The position numbers and the translations under genes are program-made. A stretch of 64,000 nt of DNA, taken from NCBI RefSeq assembly GCF_000969985.1, contig NZ_CP009526.1:1364001-1428000 (forward strand), in the 5' to 3' direction. This document shows, piece by piece, positions 9,239 through 18,902 of the stretch. The DNA comes from Methanosarcina barkeri str. Wiesmoor. Lineage in GTDB: Archaea; Halobacteriota; Methanosarcinia; Methanosarcinales; Methanosarcinaceae. Within the stretch, counting starts at the first letter, position 1. Each line of letters starts with the position of its first letter. The notes below the pieces were generated by a model that searched no databases, was not told where the DNA came from, and worked only from the letters and a program-made list of their open reading frames with translations.

Positions 9239-11458
9239 ATGAAATATAAACGAAAGTCAAAGGAGGAATTTTTAATAAAGTATCAACACGATAACACATT
9301 TAGGATAATGTCACTATGTTTGATTATCCTCTTTCTTGGAGTAATGAGTGCATCAGTTGCGCACGCTGAAAGTTATAAGTTTGTTACTAAATGGGGTTCT
9401 TATGGCAATGGAGCTGGACAATTCCATTATCCACGTGCTATTGTTGCAACTTCATCTGGATATATTTATGTTGCCGATTCCGGAAACAATCGAGTTCAGG
9501 AATTTAATAGCAATGGTAAATTCATTAACCAGTGGAGCTCTACTAATGATGTATCACTGGGTTCTGTAAATGGTGTTGCTATAGATTCTTCAGGTGATGT
9601 TTATGTTGCTGATACTAACAATCGCATTGTGAAGTTTGACAAAAATGGTAATTTCATTACAAAATTTGGTTCTTATGGAAGTGGCAATGTACAGTTTAAA
9701 AATGCTCGCGATATTTGTTTAGATTCATCTGGCAATATTTATGTTGCCGATACGGGCAATAATCGAATTCAGAAGCTTGATAACAATGGAAATTATTTGG
9801 TGCAATGGGGCTCTTATGGCAGCAGTAATGGACAATTCAAGAATCCTATTGATGTTGCCTTAGATTCTTTGGATAACGTTTATGTTGCTGACAAAGATAA
9901 TCATTGCATTAAAAAGTTTGATAGTAACGGCAATTATCTAATGCAATTCGGTAATTCTGGCAATGGTGATGGACAGTTTAATAACATTATAAGTGTTTTT
10001 GTTGACTCTTCTGGCAATATTTATGTTTCTGACAGAGGAAATACTCGCATTCAGAAGTTTGACAGTGACGGCAATTATCTAACACACTGGGGTTCTTATG
10101 GAACAAATGATGGGCAATTCAAAAATCCTGAAGATATTGGTGTAGATTCTTCAGGCAATGTTTATGTTGCTGATGCTGACAACAATCGCATTCAGAAGTT
10201 TGCTCCAGTATATCCACCAGTAACTAATTTTGTCAGCAATGTTACCACAGGCTATGCTCCCCTGGCAGTAAAGTTTACTGACACAAGTACAGGAACACCA
10301 TTTTCCTGGACATGGAACTTTGGAGATGGGACTTTTTCAACGGTAAAGAATCCGACACATACATATTCCAAAGCAGGAAAATACACCGTAAAACTTACTG
10401 CAACAAATGAAGGGGGCAACAGTACTGCAGCAAAAACAAATTATATAACTGTCAAAACGACTACTGTAAAACCTGTTGCTATATTTTCCGCATCTCCAAC
10501 CTCTGGAAAAGCACCGTTAAAAGTTACTTTTACTGACAAAAGTACAGGGTCACCGACTAAATGGAAATGGAATTTTGGAGACGGGTCAAAGTCATTCCTC
10601 CAAAATCCAAGTCATAAGTATTCAAAAGCAGGAAAATATACCGTTAGCTTAACTGTAAAGAATGATAAGGGCAGTAATACGGTAACAAAAACAAACTATC
10701 TAACAGTAGTAGCAAAACCTGTTGCTGCATTTTCTGCCTCTCCAACCTCCGGAAAAGCACCGTTAAAAGTTACTTTTACTGACAAAAGCACAGGGTCACC
10801 GACTAAATGGAAATGGAATTTTGGAGACGGAACAACTTCAGCAAAACAGAATCCAATTCATAAGTATTCAAAGGCAGGAAAGTATAAAGTGACACTTACA
10901 GTTGCCAACGCAGCGGGTATTAATACGGTAACAAAAACAAACTATATAACAGTAATAGCAAAGCCAGCTGCTGCATTTTCTGCCTCCCCAACCTCCGGAA
11001 AAGCACCATTAAAAGTTACCTTTAGTGACAAAAGTACAGGAACACCAACGAAATGGAAATGGACCTTTGGAGATGGATCAAAGTCATTCCTCCAAAATCC
11101 GACTCATAAGTATTCAAAGGCAGGAAAGTATAAAGTGATACTTACGGTTACCAACACAGCAGGTAGTAATACGGTAACAAAAACAAATTATATAACAGTA
11201 GTAGCAAAACCTGTTGCTGCATTTTCCGCTTCTCCAACTTCCGGAAAAGCACCATTAAAAGTTACCTTTTCTGACAAAAGTACAGGAACGCCGACTAAAT
11301 GGAAATGGAATTTTGGAGATGGAGCTACTTCAATCAAGCAGAATCCAGTCCATAAGTATTCCAATGTAGGTAGTTATACTGTTAAGTTGACAGTAACGAA
11401 TGCTGCTGGAAGTAACACTAAAACTATTTCTAATTATATTATATTGAAAAGTAAGTAA
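9239..11458 (+). CDS. Secreted NHL-repeat / PKD-domain surface protein
   Basis: This is an exported protein of about 739 residues. A hydrophobic signal segment (CLIILFLGVMSASVAHA) ends about 40 residues in. Six NHL-type repeats follow, each about 47 residues with I/VYVADxxNNRIQKFDxNGNY and WGSYG patterns, and should form a beta-propeller. Then come five PKD domains of about 80-85 residues with WxWNFGDGT and HxYxKAGKYTVxLTVxN motifs. PKD units 2-5 are nearly identical at DNA level, a sign of recent tandem duplication. The start is uncertain: ATGs at 9200, 9239 and 9308 are in frame, while the only strong ribosome-binding site (AGGAGG, 9261-9266) is not well placed for any of them. Such proteins are usual in Methanosarcina envelopes; the binding partner is unknown. 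Confidence 0.85.
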   Translation: MKYKRKSKEEFLIKYQHDNTFRIMSLCLIILFLGVMSASVAHAESYKFVTKWGSYGNGAGQFHYPRAIVATSSGYIYVADSGNNRVQEFNSNGKFINQWSSTNDVSLGSVNGVAIDSSGDVYVADTNNRIVKFDKNGNFITKFGSYGSGNVQFKNARDICLDSSGNIYVADTGNNRIQKLDNNGNYLVQWGSYGSSNGQFKNPIDVALDSLDNVYVADKDNHCIKKFDSNGNYLMQFGNSGNGDGQFNNIISVFVDSSGNIYVSDRGNTRIQKFDSDGNYLTHWGSYGTNDGQFKNPEDIGVDSSGNVYVADADNNRIQKFAPVYPPVTNFVSNVTTGYAPLAVKFTDTSTGTPFSWTWNFGDGTFSTVKNPTHTYSKAGKYTVKLTATNEGGNSTAAKTNYITVKTTTVKPVAIFSASPTSGKAPLKVTFTDKSTGSPTKWKWNFGDGSKSFLQNPSHKYSKAGKYTVSLTVKNDKGSNTVTKTNYLTVVAKPVAAFSASPTSGKAPLKVTFTDKSTGSPTKWKWNFGDGTTSAKQNPIHKYSKAGKYKVTLTVANAAGINTVTKTNYITVIAKPAAAFSASPTSGKAPLKVTFSDKSTGTPTKWKWTFGDGSKSFLQNPTHKYSKAGKYKVILTVTNTAGSNTVTKTNYITVVAKPVAAFSASPTSGKAPLKVTFSDKSTGTPTKWKWNFGDGATSIKQNPVHKYSNVGSYTVKLTVTNAAGSNTKTISNYIILKSK

Positions 11459-12036
11459 TAATGTTGGTGAGTAACTAATGAAAATAGGCAAGATATAAAA
11501 GGAATTCAATTCTATCAAATATAATCCTTTTAATCTTGCTTTATATTTTTGAGAACCTTTTAACTTCCTATTTTAACACCCGTTACTAGTTTCTCTCAAG
11601 CCACACTTCAAGCTCACACTGTCTGAAGTCCTAAAAGCAAACTTATTTTGTAGGGTCAAGTGCTCATATTTATCTGGAGAAATAATTAATGAATTAATGT
11701 ACCACAAAAAAGACAAACCTGAATTATTGAAGTTTTTTCTTAGGTTCTATCCGAAAGATGCTGTTCTTACTGTAACATTTCAATATGCATTACTGATTTT
11801 TTGGATATGTTTTAAGCTTCGGATAAATTCTGCGGCGTTTCACTCTTATGTGGGTAGAAGGTCATTTGAAAATCTCTTATAACCCTCAGCATAATTTATT
11901 TAGTAAAAATAATTACAGAATTCTTTACATAAGATCAATAAGTAGTGTCACAACACACAAGAGGATTTTCCTTGAGTGCCATGGCGAACATTATATATAT
12001 CTTAGCCCGAAGTATGCTCCAGATTGAGGTGCAGCC
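11459..12036. other. Non-coding intergenic region
   Basis: This stretch of 578 bases holds no gene I can support. A 61-codon ORF at 11697-11882 has no ribosome-binding site and an atypical composition. A TATA-like TTATATATAT near 11990-11999 sits about 40 nt before the next gene and is a plausible promoter for it. Confidence 0.5.
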
Positions 12037-12672
12037 GTGGAAACAACGACCATTAAAATTAGTGCCGAGCTATACGAAGCGCTCGATTTTTGCAGAGACA
12101 GAAATAGTGACAGTGCCTGGGAGTCAAGGAGCACGATAATTAGAAAACTATTAGCTCGATACGATGATACCTGCCAGCTTATACATGAAAACGGTAGCTA
12201 CTGGTTCGTTATTAACGGCAGGAAGCGAAGTTTCCCGGAGCTTTCGCATACTACGGAAAATGTGAGAATCACACAGGGGCTTCATGACAGACTCAATGAA
12301 GCGAAAATCCACCCTGATGAAACAATAAATACTGTTTTGCAACGTTTGTTGTTTTCGTACTATGGCAACAAACTGGTTTACCGTATTAATATAAAATCCG
12401 CCAGTGACAAGGACAGCCAGGATTTAATATCTTTCATGCACGAGGTCCTGCTGACAGAACCAAAATTTAATAACGCCCTGTTTGCCGAAGTTGTAAATGT
12501 AGAAAATTATCCGGAAACAATGAGTAAATACGATAAAAACTTGTTACCGCTATCGATATTGTACGATTTTGAAGACCATGAGGTGTGGCGCATGGAAGGA
12601 AAGCATGATTTATATGAGGTGAGAAGAAATTTAGAGTCCTTTATCGATTCGTTAGAAGAGTTTATTGATTGA
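12037..12672 (+). CDS. Ribbon-helix-helix-like protein of unknown function
   Basis: The 211-residue protein starts with GTG, preceded by GAGGTG at 12026-12031. Residues 1-45 (TTIKISAELYEALDFC ... RSTIIRKLL) match a ribbon-helix-helix/CopG-type beta strand plus two helices. A second similar unit appears at about residues 75-110 (NVRITQGLHDRLNEAK ... TVLQRLLF), so the protein may carry two RHH modules in one chain. The remaining 100 residues are acidic and unrecognised. It is probably a DNA-binding regulator or a stand-alone antitoxin-like protein; no toxin gene is adjacent. Confidence 0.75.
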   Translation: METTTIKISAELYEALDFCRDRNSDSAWESRSTIIRKLLARYDDTCQLIHENGSYWFVINGRKRSFPELSHTTENVRITQGLHDRLNEAKIHPDETINTVLQRLLFSYYGNKLVYRINIKSASDKDSQDLISFMHEVLLTEPKFNNALFAEVVNVENYPETMSKYDKNLLPLSILYDFEDHEVWRMEGKHDLYEVRRNLESFIDSLEEFID

Positions 12673-13146
12673 CGTGCGGCTGGAGCTTGTAAACAGGTGA
12701 TTTTCCTCACCTCATCCAAGAAAGCTTTTGAAAATGTTTTACTTTTTATGTGGTAATGTTAATGGACTAACATACTATATGGTCCAATATGAACATTTAG
12801 CCATAACGACTCGTAGTTGAACCTTAATTGTTTTTCTTTTTAGGAATTGTCTTTTCAAGAGGCATCTTTTTAAGAAAATTCAAAATCATAGCTATCTTTA
12901 CAGATGTTGACCACCCATTATCGAATTATTGATCTTATATTCTATTTTTCCACTGCCACTGATATTTTCCATTTTTTATCTGTTCAAATCCAATGGACTC
13001 TAGCCGCGCCTAGCGAGAAAAATGTATGCTAAAAATATCTGCCAATTCAGCCGGAGATAATACCATCAGGTTTCCTGCGGATCACCAAAAAAGAAAATTA
13101 ATCTGCCGATAGGAACGTCGGCTTAAAGTAATCAAATCATCAACCT

Positions 13147-13282
13147 AAATATCTGACCTGAACATCTAACCTGAATATCTAACCTGAATATCTGACCTGA
13201 ATATCTGACCTGAATATCTGACCTGAATATCTGACCTGAATATCTGACCTGAATATCTGATCTGAATATCTGACCTAAATAT
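13147..13282. repeat. 13-bp tandem repeat, about ten copies
   Basis: Ten consecutive copies of a 13-bp unit (GAATATCTGACCT and close variants) lie in the gap between the RHH-like gene and the exported-protein gene. There are no spacers, so this is a minisatellite and not a CRISPR array. Five central copies are identical, which suggests recent slippage. Confidence 0.9.
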
Positions 13283-13346
13283 TGCCAAAAATTTGCTTGT
13301 TAAGCCTGTAAATTTAGTAACGTCCTCTGATTTTAGTATCGCAGTC

Positions 13347-13895
13347 TCAATTAAAAAGCTCTGCCATTGCTTTTACACTCTTGAACATTTCGACAATCAT
13401 AGGTGTAGTACTATTAGGTTCTCCAAGGGTCGAGTTAGCAGCTTCGATCATATCGTCAGGGTATCCAAGGCTTGAATTAAGCCGTTCCATATTTTCGTTT
13501 AAAGGAACCAGGGAATTTTCTGTTTCATTCAAATTTTCAGGGTCCGATTCCAGCACACCGAGTATGGAATTCGTTGTTGCTATGCCTGCTTCCGTTCCTT
13601 CGATTGTAGGCTGCAGAAACGGATATTCTTCAACGCGGGCGTTCAGGGTTCCATTTATGAGGTTAAGGTTGAGGTCAAGCATCTGAAGCATGGATGTGAG
13701 AAACCGGAAGTTCAGGCTAATTTCCTGATCCATTAGTTCATTTTCGTTATACGTCGATGCAAAATCTGTTTCATTGTTTTCATCTTCAAAATTAGTCTCC
13801 GCTACATCATTTATCGCAAATGAAATTGGAAGCGTTAATAGAATAACCAGGAAGCTTGCAGCTATCCTAAGATAAAAAGCCTTGGTTCTGTTCAT
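13347..13895 (-). CDS. Exported acidic protein, unknown function
   Basis: The 182-residue protein has a clear signal peptide (MNRTKAFYLRIAASFLVILLTLPISFA) and no later membrane segment. The mature part is acidic and helical, with many Asn-x-Ser/Thr sequons (NET, NGT, NETE, NSS, NST), so it is probably N-glycosylated on the cell surface. The ATG at 13895 is chosen because GTGGGGGA lies just upstream at ribosome-binding distance; an in-frame GTG at 13910 lies within that element. I do not recognise a family. Confidence 0.8.
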   Translation of the reverse strand: MNRTKAFYLRIAASFLVILLTLPISFAINDVAETNFEDENNETDFASTYNENELMDQEISLNFRFLTSMLQMLDLNLNLINGTLNARVEEYPFLQPTIEGTEAGIATTNSILGVLESDPENLNETENSLVPLNENMERLNSSLGYPDDMIEAANSTLGEPNSTTPMIVEMFKSVKAMAELFN

Positions 13896-13910
13896 AACAA
13901 TTTCCCCCAC

Positions 13911-14737
13911 TATTACTTTTCCAGTTTAGTAAAATTACCCTCTAGTTAAAAATACTCACACTTGTCTATAAAAATGCAGCGATTTATCCAAAATAATGTA
14001 GAAAGTAGAAAACCTTCGTAAAGAGAAACAGATTACTAAAAAATATCTATTAATATCTTATTATTAAGACACTAAGAAAGCGCATTTTATAGAAGAGCCG
14101 CGCAGATATTTAAGGAGTTATATTAAAAATTATTGTTCTGTAGTTGTATTTTTATTGGAATGAATTATAAACGATCGGACAAGTAAAATTAAGGAATTAC
14201 AAGCTTTCTAAATAGAAAGAAAGACAAGACTATCTAATGTACTCATAATTATCTTAAAGAACAGTAAATAAGAACAGTAAATAGAAACAGTAAATAAGAA
14301 CAGTAAATGATGCTTTCAGCACTGGGTTAATAAAGGAGTATCAATTTTCAATACATAGTCTCTCAAACACAAACAATAAGGCAAGAAAATTCCTTAATCG
14401 ATGGTAGTGGAATTTATTCTAGCTTCATAGAAGCGAGGACCAAGAAGCTAAGAAACGATACTAGGTGTACCCTGAAAACAACAACCAAATAATATAAAGT
14501 TATCTGTTTTTTAAAGTTTTTAATAATAAGGATAAATTGTTCGGCTGTTTTTATTTATTATCTAGTTGTATACATTTATGTTCTTAAGTGGAATAAATTT
14601 TGGCTCATTATTTTAACAATATGAATGTATCGTCCAGATGACTTTAAAAATTAATTCTCGAATATGTTAAAAAATATTTATACACACATGTCTTAAAAAA
14701 TCAACTGTATAATATTGAAAGTAATGGAAGACCTAAC
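13911..14737. other. AT-rich intergenic region with short repeat
   Basis: This stretch of 827 bases has no supportable gene. A GAACAGTAAATAA-type unit is repeated four times at about 14261-14308. The last 100 bases, rich in T/A with TATTTATACACA near 14677, probably contain the promoter of the following lipoprotein gene. Confidence 0.5.
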
Positions 14738-15259
14738 ATGAAGAAATCAGTTATATTACTGATCTTGCTTGTATTAGTACTCTTTACGGCTGGATGTGAT
14801 GAAAAAACTCCAGAAAATTCAACAAGTTCAGAGGCAAACATGGAGAAAAGTGTTGTGGCTATAACCCAACTGGAGCAGGTAAACACATCCCTTCAGAAAA
14901 ATCCTGTCTTTGTGAAGGTAGGATCTAGATGGTGTCCAGAGTGCCGGTCTTTGAAGCCCGTTCTTGATAAATTAGCGGTAGAATACCAGGGAAAAGCAAC
15001 TATTGCTTCCATAGATGCAGACAAAAACCTAGAACTTGCAGAATATTTCGAAGTAGAGTTCATTCCGGACTCTTTTGTGATTGTGGGCATTGAAAATGGA
15101 ACATATGTCTATATGCAGGAGAATGGGAATGTCAGCACAGACAGATCTAAGGCCAGGTTTGTTGGACGAAATGATACTGATGAAGAAATGTTTAAAAACG
15201 TTCTGAATCTTGCCCTTATTCAAAAGGAAAAAGCAGACGCAAATGAAACGAAACGTTGA
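14738..15259 (+). CDS. Thioredoxin-like lipoprotein
   Basis: The 173-residue protein has a lipoprotein signal with lipobox LFTAGC (lipidated Cys20). A short linker rich in Ser/Asn/Glu leads to a thioredoxin fold with the active-site motif WCPEC (Cys66, Cys69) and the typical strand IASIDAD. It should act on the outer face of the membrane as a thiol-disulfide oxidoreductase. The usual cis-proline after the second half is seen as FIPDSF. The following gene, 118 bp downstream, encodes a small Cys-containing membrane protein and may be its redox partner (inference). Confidence 0.88.
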   Translation: MKKSVILLILLVLVLFTAGCDEKTPENSTSSEANMEKSVVAITQLEQVNTSLQKNPVFVKVGSRWCPECRSLKPVLDKLAVEYQGKATIASIDADKNLELAEYFEVEFIPDSFVIVGIENGTYVYMQENGNVSTDRSKARFVGRNDTDEEMFKNVLNLALIQKEKADANETKR

Positions 15260-15377
15260 CTAATAGATTTAATTTCAAAGTCCCGATGTAATTTCAAAGT
15301 CCGGATATAAATCGGAAACTAAAGATTAGAGTAAAATTCAAAGTTCAATATCAAAATCAAAGAGTAAGAGGATAACT

Positions 15378-15611
15378 ATGGTTTGCCCAGTGTGTGTGGT
15401 TGGAGGACTTGGATTCATTCTTAGTCGAGTTTTTGGGCTCCCTGATGTTTGTGTTTCTTTCGTGGTCGGGATGCTGGCGACTTCGATGTCTTATTGGGTA
15501 AATCATATCATGTCAAAAAGATGGAGGAAAAAGAAAGGTCAACTTATAGCACTCAATATCCTTTCAGGGATTATGTTTTTGTACTCTCTAAAGTTGATAG
15601 GATTATGGTAA
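15378..15611 (+). CDS. Small membrane protein with N-terminal CPVC
   Basis: The 77-residue protein has two or three hydrophobic segments (about residues 5-20, 23-43, 56-75) and a basic loop (KRWRKKKG, about 47-54). Cys3 and Cys6 in MVCPVCVVGG form a CxxC pair right at the N-terminus. The ribosome-binding site AGAGGA precedes the ATG. Co-orientation with the thioredoxin-like lipoprotein suggests that both work in extracytoplasmic thiol chemistry. No named family is recognised. Confidence 0.75.
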   Translation: MVCPVCVVGGLGFILSRVFGLPDVCVSFVVGMLATSMSYWVNHIMSKRWRKKKGQLIALNILSGIMFLYSLKLIGLW

Positions 15612-15721
15612 GGCAGAAAAGAAATGTACTTTAAAATTTCATTCAACTATCTTAGTCGTAAACCAGTTTTCCACACTAAAACTTCGTTCTTTCACAATTT
15701 TTATGTAATCCTGTTTCGGTT

Positions 15722-15935
15722 TTACTGCAACCGTTGCGCCGTTTGATCACGCTGACCACGTTCTTGCTGTTGTTTTCGTTCAATCCTTTTTTGAAAAGGG
15801 TTGTGATCACGCCGACCACTTTCTTGCTGTTGTTTTCGTTCAATCCTTTTTTGAAAAGGGTTGTGATCACGCCGACTAAATTGTTGCTTGAGTTTTCGGT
15901 CAAACCTTTTCAAAAAAGGCTTGTGTCCAAATCTT
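15722..15935. repeat. Dispersed hairpin repeat, 60-bp tandem form
   Basis: A 60-bp unit containing CAATCCTTTTTTGAAAAGG followed by TTGTGATCACGCCGACC is present about 2.5 times in tandem at 60-bp spacing (15781, 15841), after a partial copy at 15728. The same family occurs at 19996-20205, 44829-44865 and 45904-46110. The T6/AAAAGG core forms a hairpin with a T-run, and the array lies 3' of the small membrane protein gene. A terminator role is plausible. ORFs seen across it on both strands are artefacts of the repeat. Confidence 0.85.
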
Positions 15936-16123
15936 TATTTAATAGAGTTGTAACCACGCTCGCCGCACGGCTCAAAACGAAATTAAGGTAAATATATTTT
16001 CTGAGCTCGTTGAAAATGTAACTTTTCTTGTCCTTAAATTAGTTTTATTGGCTCATTTCAGTATCTTCATTATAATTCAGCCCTCTTGAGCGAACGAAGT
16101 GAGCGAAAAGGGCACCGTCCTCC

Positions 16124-16172
16124 CGAGACGGGACTCGGGTGACGAGACTCGGGTGACGGAACTCGGGCAGCG
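16124..16172. repeat. GC-rich 15-bp tandem repeat
   Basis: Three copies of a GACGGGACTCGGGTG-like 15-bp unit are found in otherwise AT-rich intergenic DNA. They follow a short palindromic GAGCGAACGAAGTGAGCG at about 16087-16105. The composition contrasts sharply with the neighbouring DNA. It lies 80-180 bp upstream of the cyclophilin gene. Confidence 0.65.
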
Positions 16173-16270
16173 AAGCATTTACATGTAAGGTGAACATAGA
16201 GTGCACGATAAGCCGACAAAAAGACAGGCAAAAATAAAAATGAAACTGGATGACTGGCAGAGGAAAATCA

Positions 16271-16738
16271 ATGGCTGTATGGAAAGGAAAGAAAGTGGTT
16301 CTTCACACCACTATGGGTGATATAACAATTGAATTCTTTGAGGACATGCCAATTACGGCAGGAAATTTCGCAAAACTCGTTGAGAAAGGTTTCTACGACG
16401 GAGTTATTTTCCACAGGGTGATCGACAAATTCATGATCCAGGGCGGAGACCCGACAGGTACAGGCATGGGAGGGCCAGGCTACGAGATCCCGGACGAGTT
16501 TACGAATCATAACCGCAATGATAGGGGCACTCTATCCATGGCAAACGCAGGCCCGAATACAGGCGGCAGCCAGTTCTTTATCAACCTTGTGAATAATAAT
16601 TATCTCGACAAGATGCACCCTGTCTTCGGAAAGGTAGTGGAGGGGATGGATGTTGTGGATTCTATAGGAAAAGTAAAAACTGACCGCCAGGACCGCCCGA
16701 AAACCGAAGTGAAAATTACGAAAGCTGAACTTGTCTGA
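16271..16738 (+). CDS. Cyclophilin-type peptidyl-prolyl cis-trans isomerase
   Basis: This 155-residue cytosolic cyclophilin accelerates proline isomerisation in protein folding. Core motifs are present: [21 protein letters not shown] (catalytic Arg in FHRV), [19 protein letters not shown] and [14 protein letters not shown]. It is a compact single-domain form without a signal peptide. The ATG at 16271 is preferred because AGAGGA lies 7-12 nt upstream; the in-frame ATG at 16250 lacks such a site. Confidence 0.95.
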   Translation: MAVWKGKKVVLHTTMGDITIEFFEDMPITAGNFAKLVEKGFYDGVIFHRVIDKFMIQGGDPTGTGMGGPGYEIPDEFTNHNRNDRGTLSMANAGPNTGGSQFFINLVNNNYLDKMHPVFGKVVEGMDVVDSIGKVKTDRQDRPKTEVKITKAELV

Positions 16739-16835
16739 GAGTTCTTACACTTCAGGGCAATTCATGCCTTTTATTTTTCCCATCTTTCCAGCTTTCTATT
16801 TTTATACATTCTGCTTTTTATTTCGATTTTTGACT

Positions 16836-16950
16836 ATCATTTTTGACCACCGTTTTTGACCACCGTTTTTGATCACTATTTCTGATCGCTATTTCTAATC
16901 GCTATTTCTAATCACTATTTCTGATCACTATTTCTAATCGCATTTTCGGA
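16836..16950. repeat. 15-bp tandem repeat upstream of nrdJ
   Basis: About seven degenerate copies of a GATCACTATTTCTAA / GACCACCGTTTTTGA unit with 15-bp spacing lie between the cyclophilin gene and the ribonucleotide reductase gene. There are no unique spacers. Confidence 0.8.
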
Positions 16951-17016
16951 TACAATGATAAAAAATCCCGCCTAATAAGAATATAATTTATTTTATTGAA
17001 GACTGAAGCCTGCTGA

Positions 17017-18702
17017 ATGTTCACAGGAGACGAGATCTTTGTGTGGGAAAAAGAAGTGGAATTGGATATTCTGGTAAGTGAGACCCTTAAAGCCAGGTAT
17101 CTGCATGAAGGGGAAAATAATTGGGAGGACATCTGCGAGAGAGTTGCAGAAGCAGTTGCATTAACTGATGAAGAGTATCTAGATTTCAAAGACCTCATGC
17201 TTAGAAAGGTTTTTCTTCCAAGCTCGCCGACGCTCATGAATGCGGGCACAGAGTTTGGGCAACTTGCAGCTTGTTTCGTAATTCCTGTAGAAGACAAAGT
17301 CGAGGAAATCTTCGATTCGATTAAAGCTGCAGCCTTGATCCAGAAAACCGGAGGAGGCACAGGGTTTGATTTTTCAAAAATACGTCCCGAAGGTTCTTCT
17401 AACTCATGTGGCGATGACGCGACGAGCGGTCCTGTAGCTGTCATGAAACTTTTCAATGAGGCAACTGAGATCGTAAAACAGTTTGGAAGGCGACGAGGTG
17501 CCAATATGGGCATCCTTGATATTTCCCACAATGATATCCTTTCTTTCATCAGGTCAAAGCATGTCGAAGGAGAGTTGAGCAATTTCAATATCTCGGTTAT
17601 GGTGCCTGATGCTTTCATGGAACTTGTTGAAGCAGATAAGGCTGATGAAGTTTGGAACAGGCAAACAGATGTGACAGTCGGGCGCATATTTTCCGAGATT
17701 GTAGAAGGAATCTGGAGAAACGGCGAACCAGGCATTCTTTTTTATGATCGAATAAACAGGGACAACTTCACGCCTGCACTTGGTGATATCTCGGCCACAA
17801 ACCCCTGCGGGGAGGAACCACTTCTGCCTTTTGAAGCCTGCAACCTGGGCAGCATAAACCTTTCTCTTTGTGTTATAGACGGGAAAGTAAACTGGGACTT
17901 TCTCAGGGAAGTAGCTGGAAAAGCGATCCGTTTTCTGGATAATGAAATTGATAAAAATGCATATCCTGTTCCGGAGATCGAGACTGCAACTAAGAGGACC
18001 AGGAAAGTAGGGCTTGGGGTAATGGGACTTCACGATATGCTTTTAAAGATTGGGCTGCCCTACGACTCACAGGAAGCTCTCGAGCTTGCGGAAAAGCTTA
18101 TGGAACAGATTACCTGGGCTTCGATCAGGGAATCAAGGAAGCTTGCTGTGGAGAAAGGAAGTTTTCCGGGATATGAGGATTCCACATGGGAACTTCCTAT
18201 GAGGAATGCTGCATTAACCGCAGTCGCTCCGACAGGCACGATCAGCATTCTTGCCGGTTGTTCGGCAGGAATTGAGCCTGTTTTCAGCTGGGTTTACAGG
18301 CGAACTCAGACCGTAGGCAGGGAATTTATGCTTGTTCATCCGTTTTTTAAGGCGCATTTCAAATCAAAACTGTCGGAAGCTGACTATAGCTGGCTTCTGG
18401 AGCATGTCTATAAATACGGTACGTTGCAGGATGTGGAAAATCCAGAACTTGTAAGCGAAGAGGAAAAGCAGCTTTTCAGGTCAGCCCTTGACATTGACTG
18501 GAAGGCTCATATTGATATGCAGGCCGCATTTCAACGACATTGCCATGCAGGAATTTCGAAAACTATCAATATGCCTGCTTCCGCAGGAAAAGAGGATATC
18601 GACAAGGCTTTGGTTTATGCCTGGAAACAGGGGTTAAAGGGGCTTACTATTTATAGGACTGGAAGCAGACAGTATGTGGTGCTCAGCCTACAAAAATTTT
18701 AA
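17017..18702 (+). CDS. nrdJ: Adenosylcobalamin-dependent (class II) ribonucleotide reductase, C-terminally short
   Basis: The enzyme reduces ribonucleotides to deoxyribonucleotides using coenzyme B12 and needs no oxygen. The 561-residue chain shows SSPTLMNAGT, the first redox Cys in AACFVIPVED, KTGGGTGFDFS, the radical-site motif NPCGEEPLLPFEACNLGSINL with the expected Asn/Cys/Glu and second redox Cys, and the phosphate-site APTGTISILAGCSAGIEP. The protein ends soon after GLTIYRTGSRQYVVLS. In many NrdJ proteins 100 or more further residues follow, including a C-terminal Cys pair that regenerates the active-site disulfide; that tail is absent here. A frame shifted by one base stays open for about 45 codons after the stop but is a 24-bp repeat (see findings). 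Confidence 0.9.
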   Translation: MFTGDEIFVWEKEVELDILVSETLKARYLHEGENNWEDICERVAEAVALTDEEYLDFKDLMLRKVFLPSSPTLMNAGTEFGQLAACFVIPVEDKVEEIFDSIKAAALIQKTGGGTGFDFSKIRPEGSSNSCGDDATSGPVAVMKLFNEATEIVKQFGRRRGANMGILDISHNDILSFIRSKHVEGELSNFNISVMVPDAFMELVEADKADEVWNRQTDVTVGRIFSEIVEGIWRNGEPGILFYDRINRDNFTPALGDISATNPCGEEPLLPFEACNLGSINLSLCVIDGKVNWDFLREVAGKAIRFLDNEIDKNAYPVPEIETATKRTRKVGLGVMGLHDMLLKIGLPYDSQEALELAEKLMEQITWASIRESRKLAVEKGSFPGYEDSTWELPMRNAALTAVAPTGTISILAGCSAGIEPVFSWVYRRTQTVGREFMLVHPFFKAHFKSKLSEADYSWLLEHVYKYGTLQDVENPELVSEEEKQLFRSALDIDWKAHIDMQAAFQRHCHAGISKTINMPASAGKEDIDKALVYAWKQGLKGLTIYRTGSRQYVVLSLQKF

Positions 18703-18902
18703 AATTGAATCTGTTGTGGCATGTAAAAACCACAAAGCAGTAGCCTGTAAAAATTATAAAACTGTAATCCGTAAAAACTGTTTGCGATCTCAAAACGGAG
18801 TCTTGAGCCTGCGAAGAAATCTGTTCTCCAAACAGTATAATAAATATTAGAAAGTGTTATCTTACTAAAAATATATATACATTTAATCACTCTAAATAAT
18901 AT

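Noticed and set aside
11697-11882. 61-codon plus-strand ORF
   Set aside because: No ribosome-binding site, no similarity recognised, composition like non-coding DNA.
13147-13282. Possible CRISPR array (also 52128-52370 and 41692-41795)
   Set aside because: Units of 12-15 bp follow each other without unique spacers and no cas genes are present.
15676-15991. ORFs of 63-85 codons on both strands across the repeats
   Set aside because: The 60-bp repeat is a multiple of three, so frames stay open by chance and encode repeated words.
18703-18850. Frameshift in nrdJ restoring a Cys-containing tail
   Set aside because: The +1 frame is open, but it is a degenerate 24-bp DNA repeat and does not resemble the family C-terminus, so I did not call a frameshifted gene.
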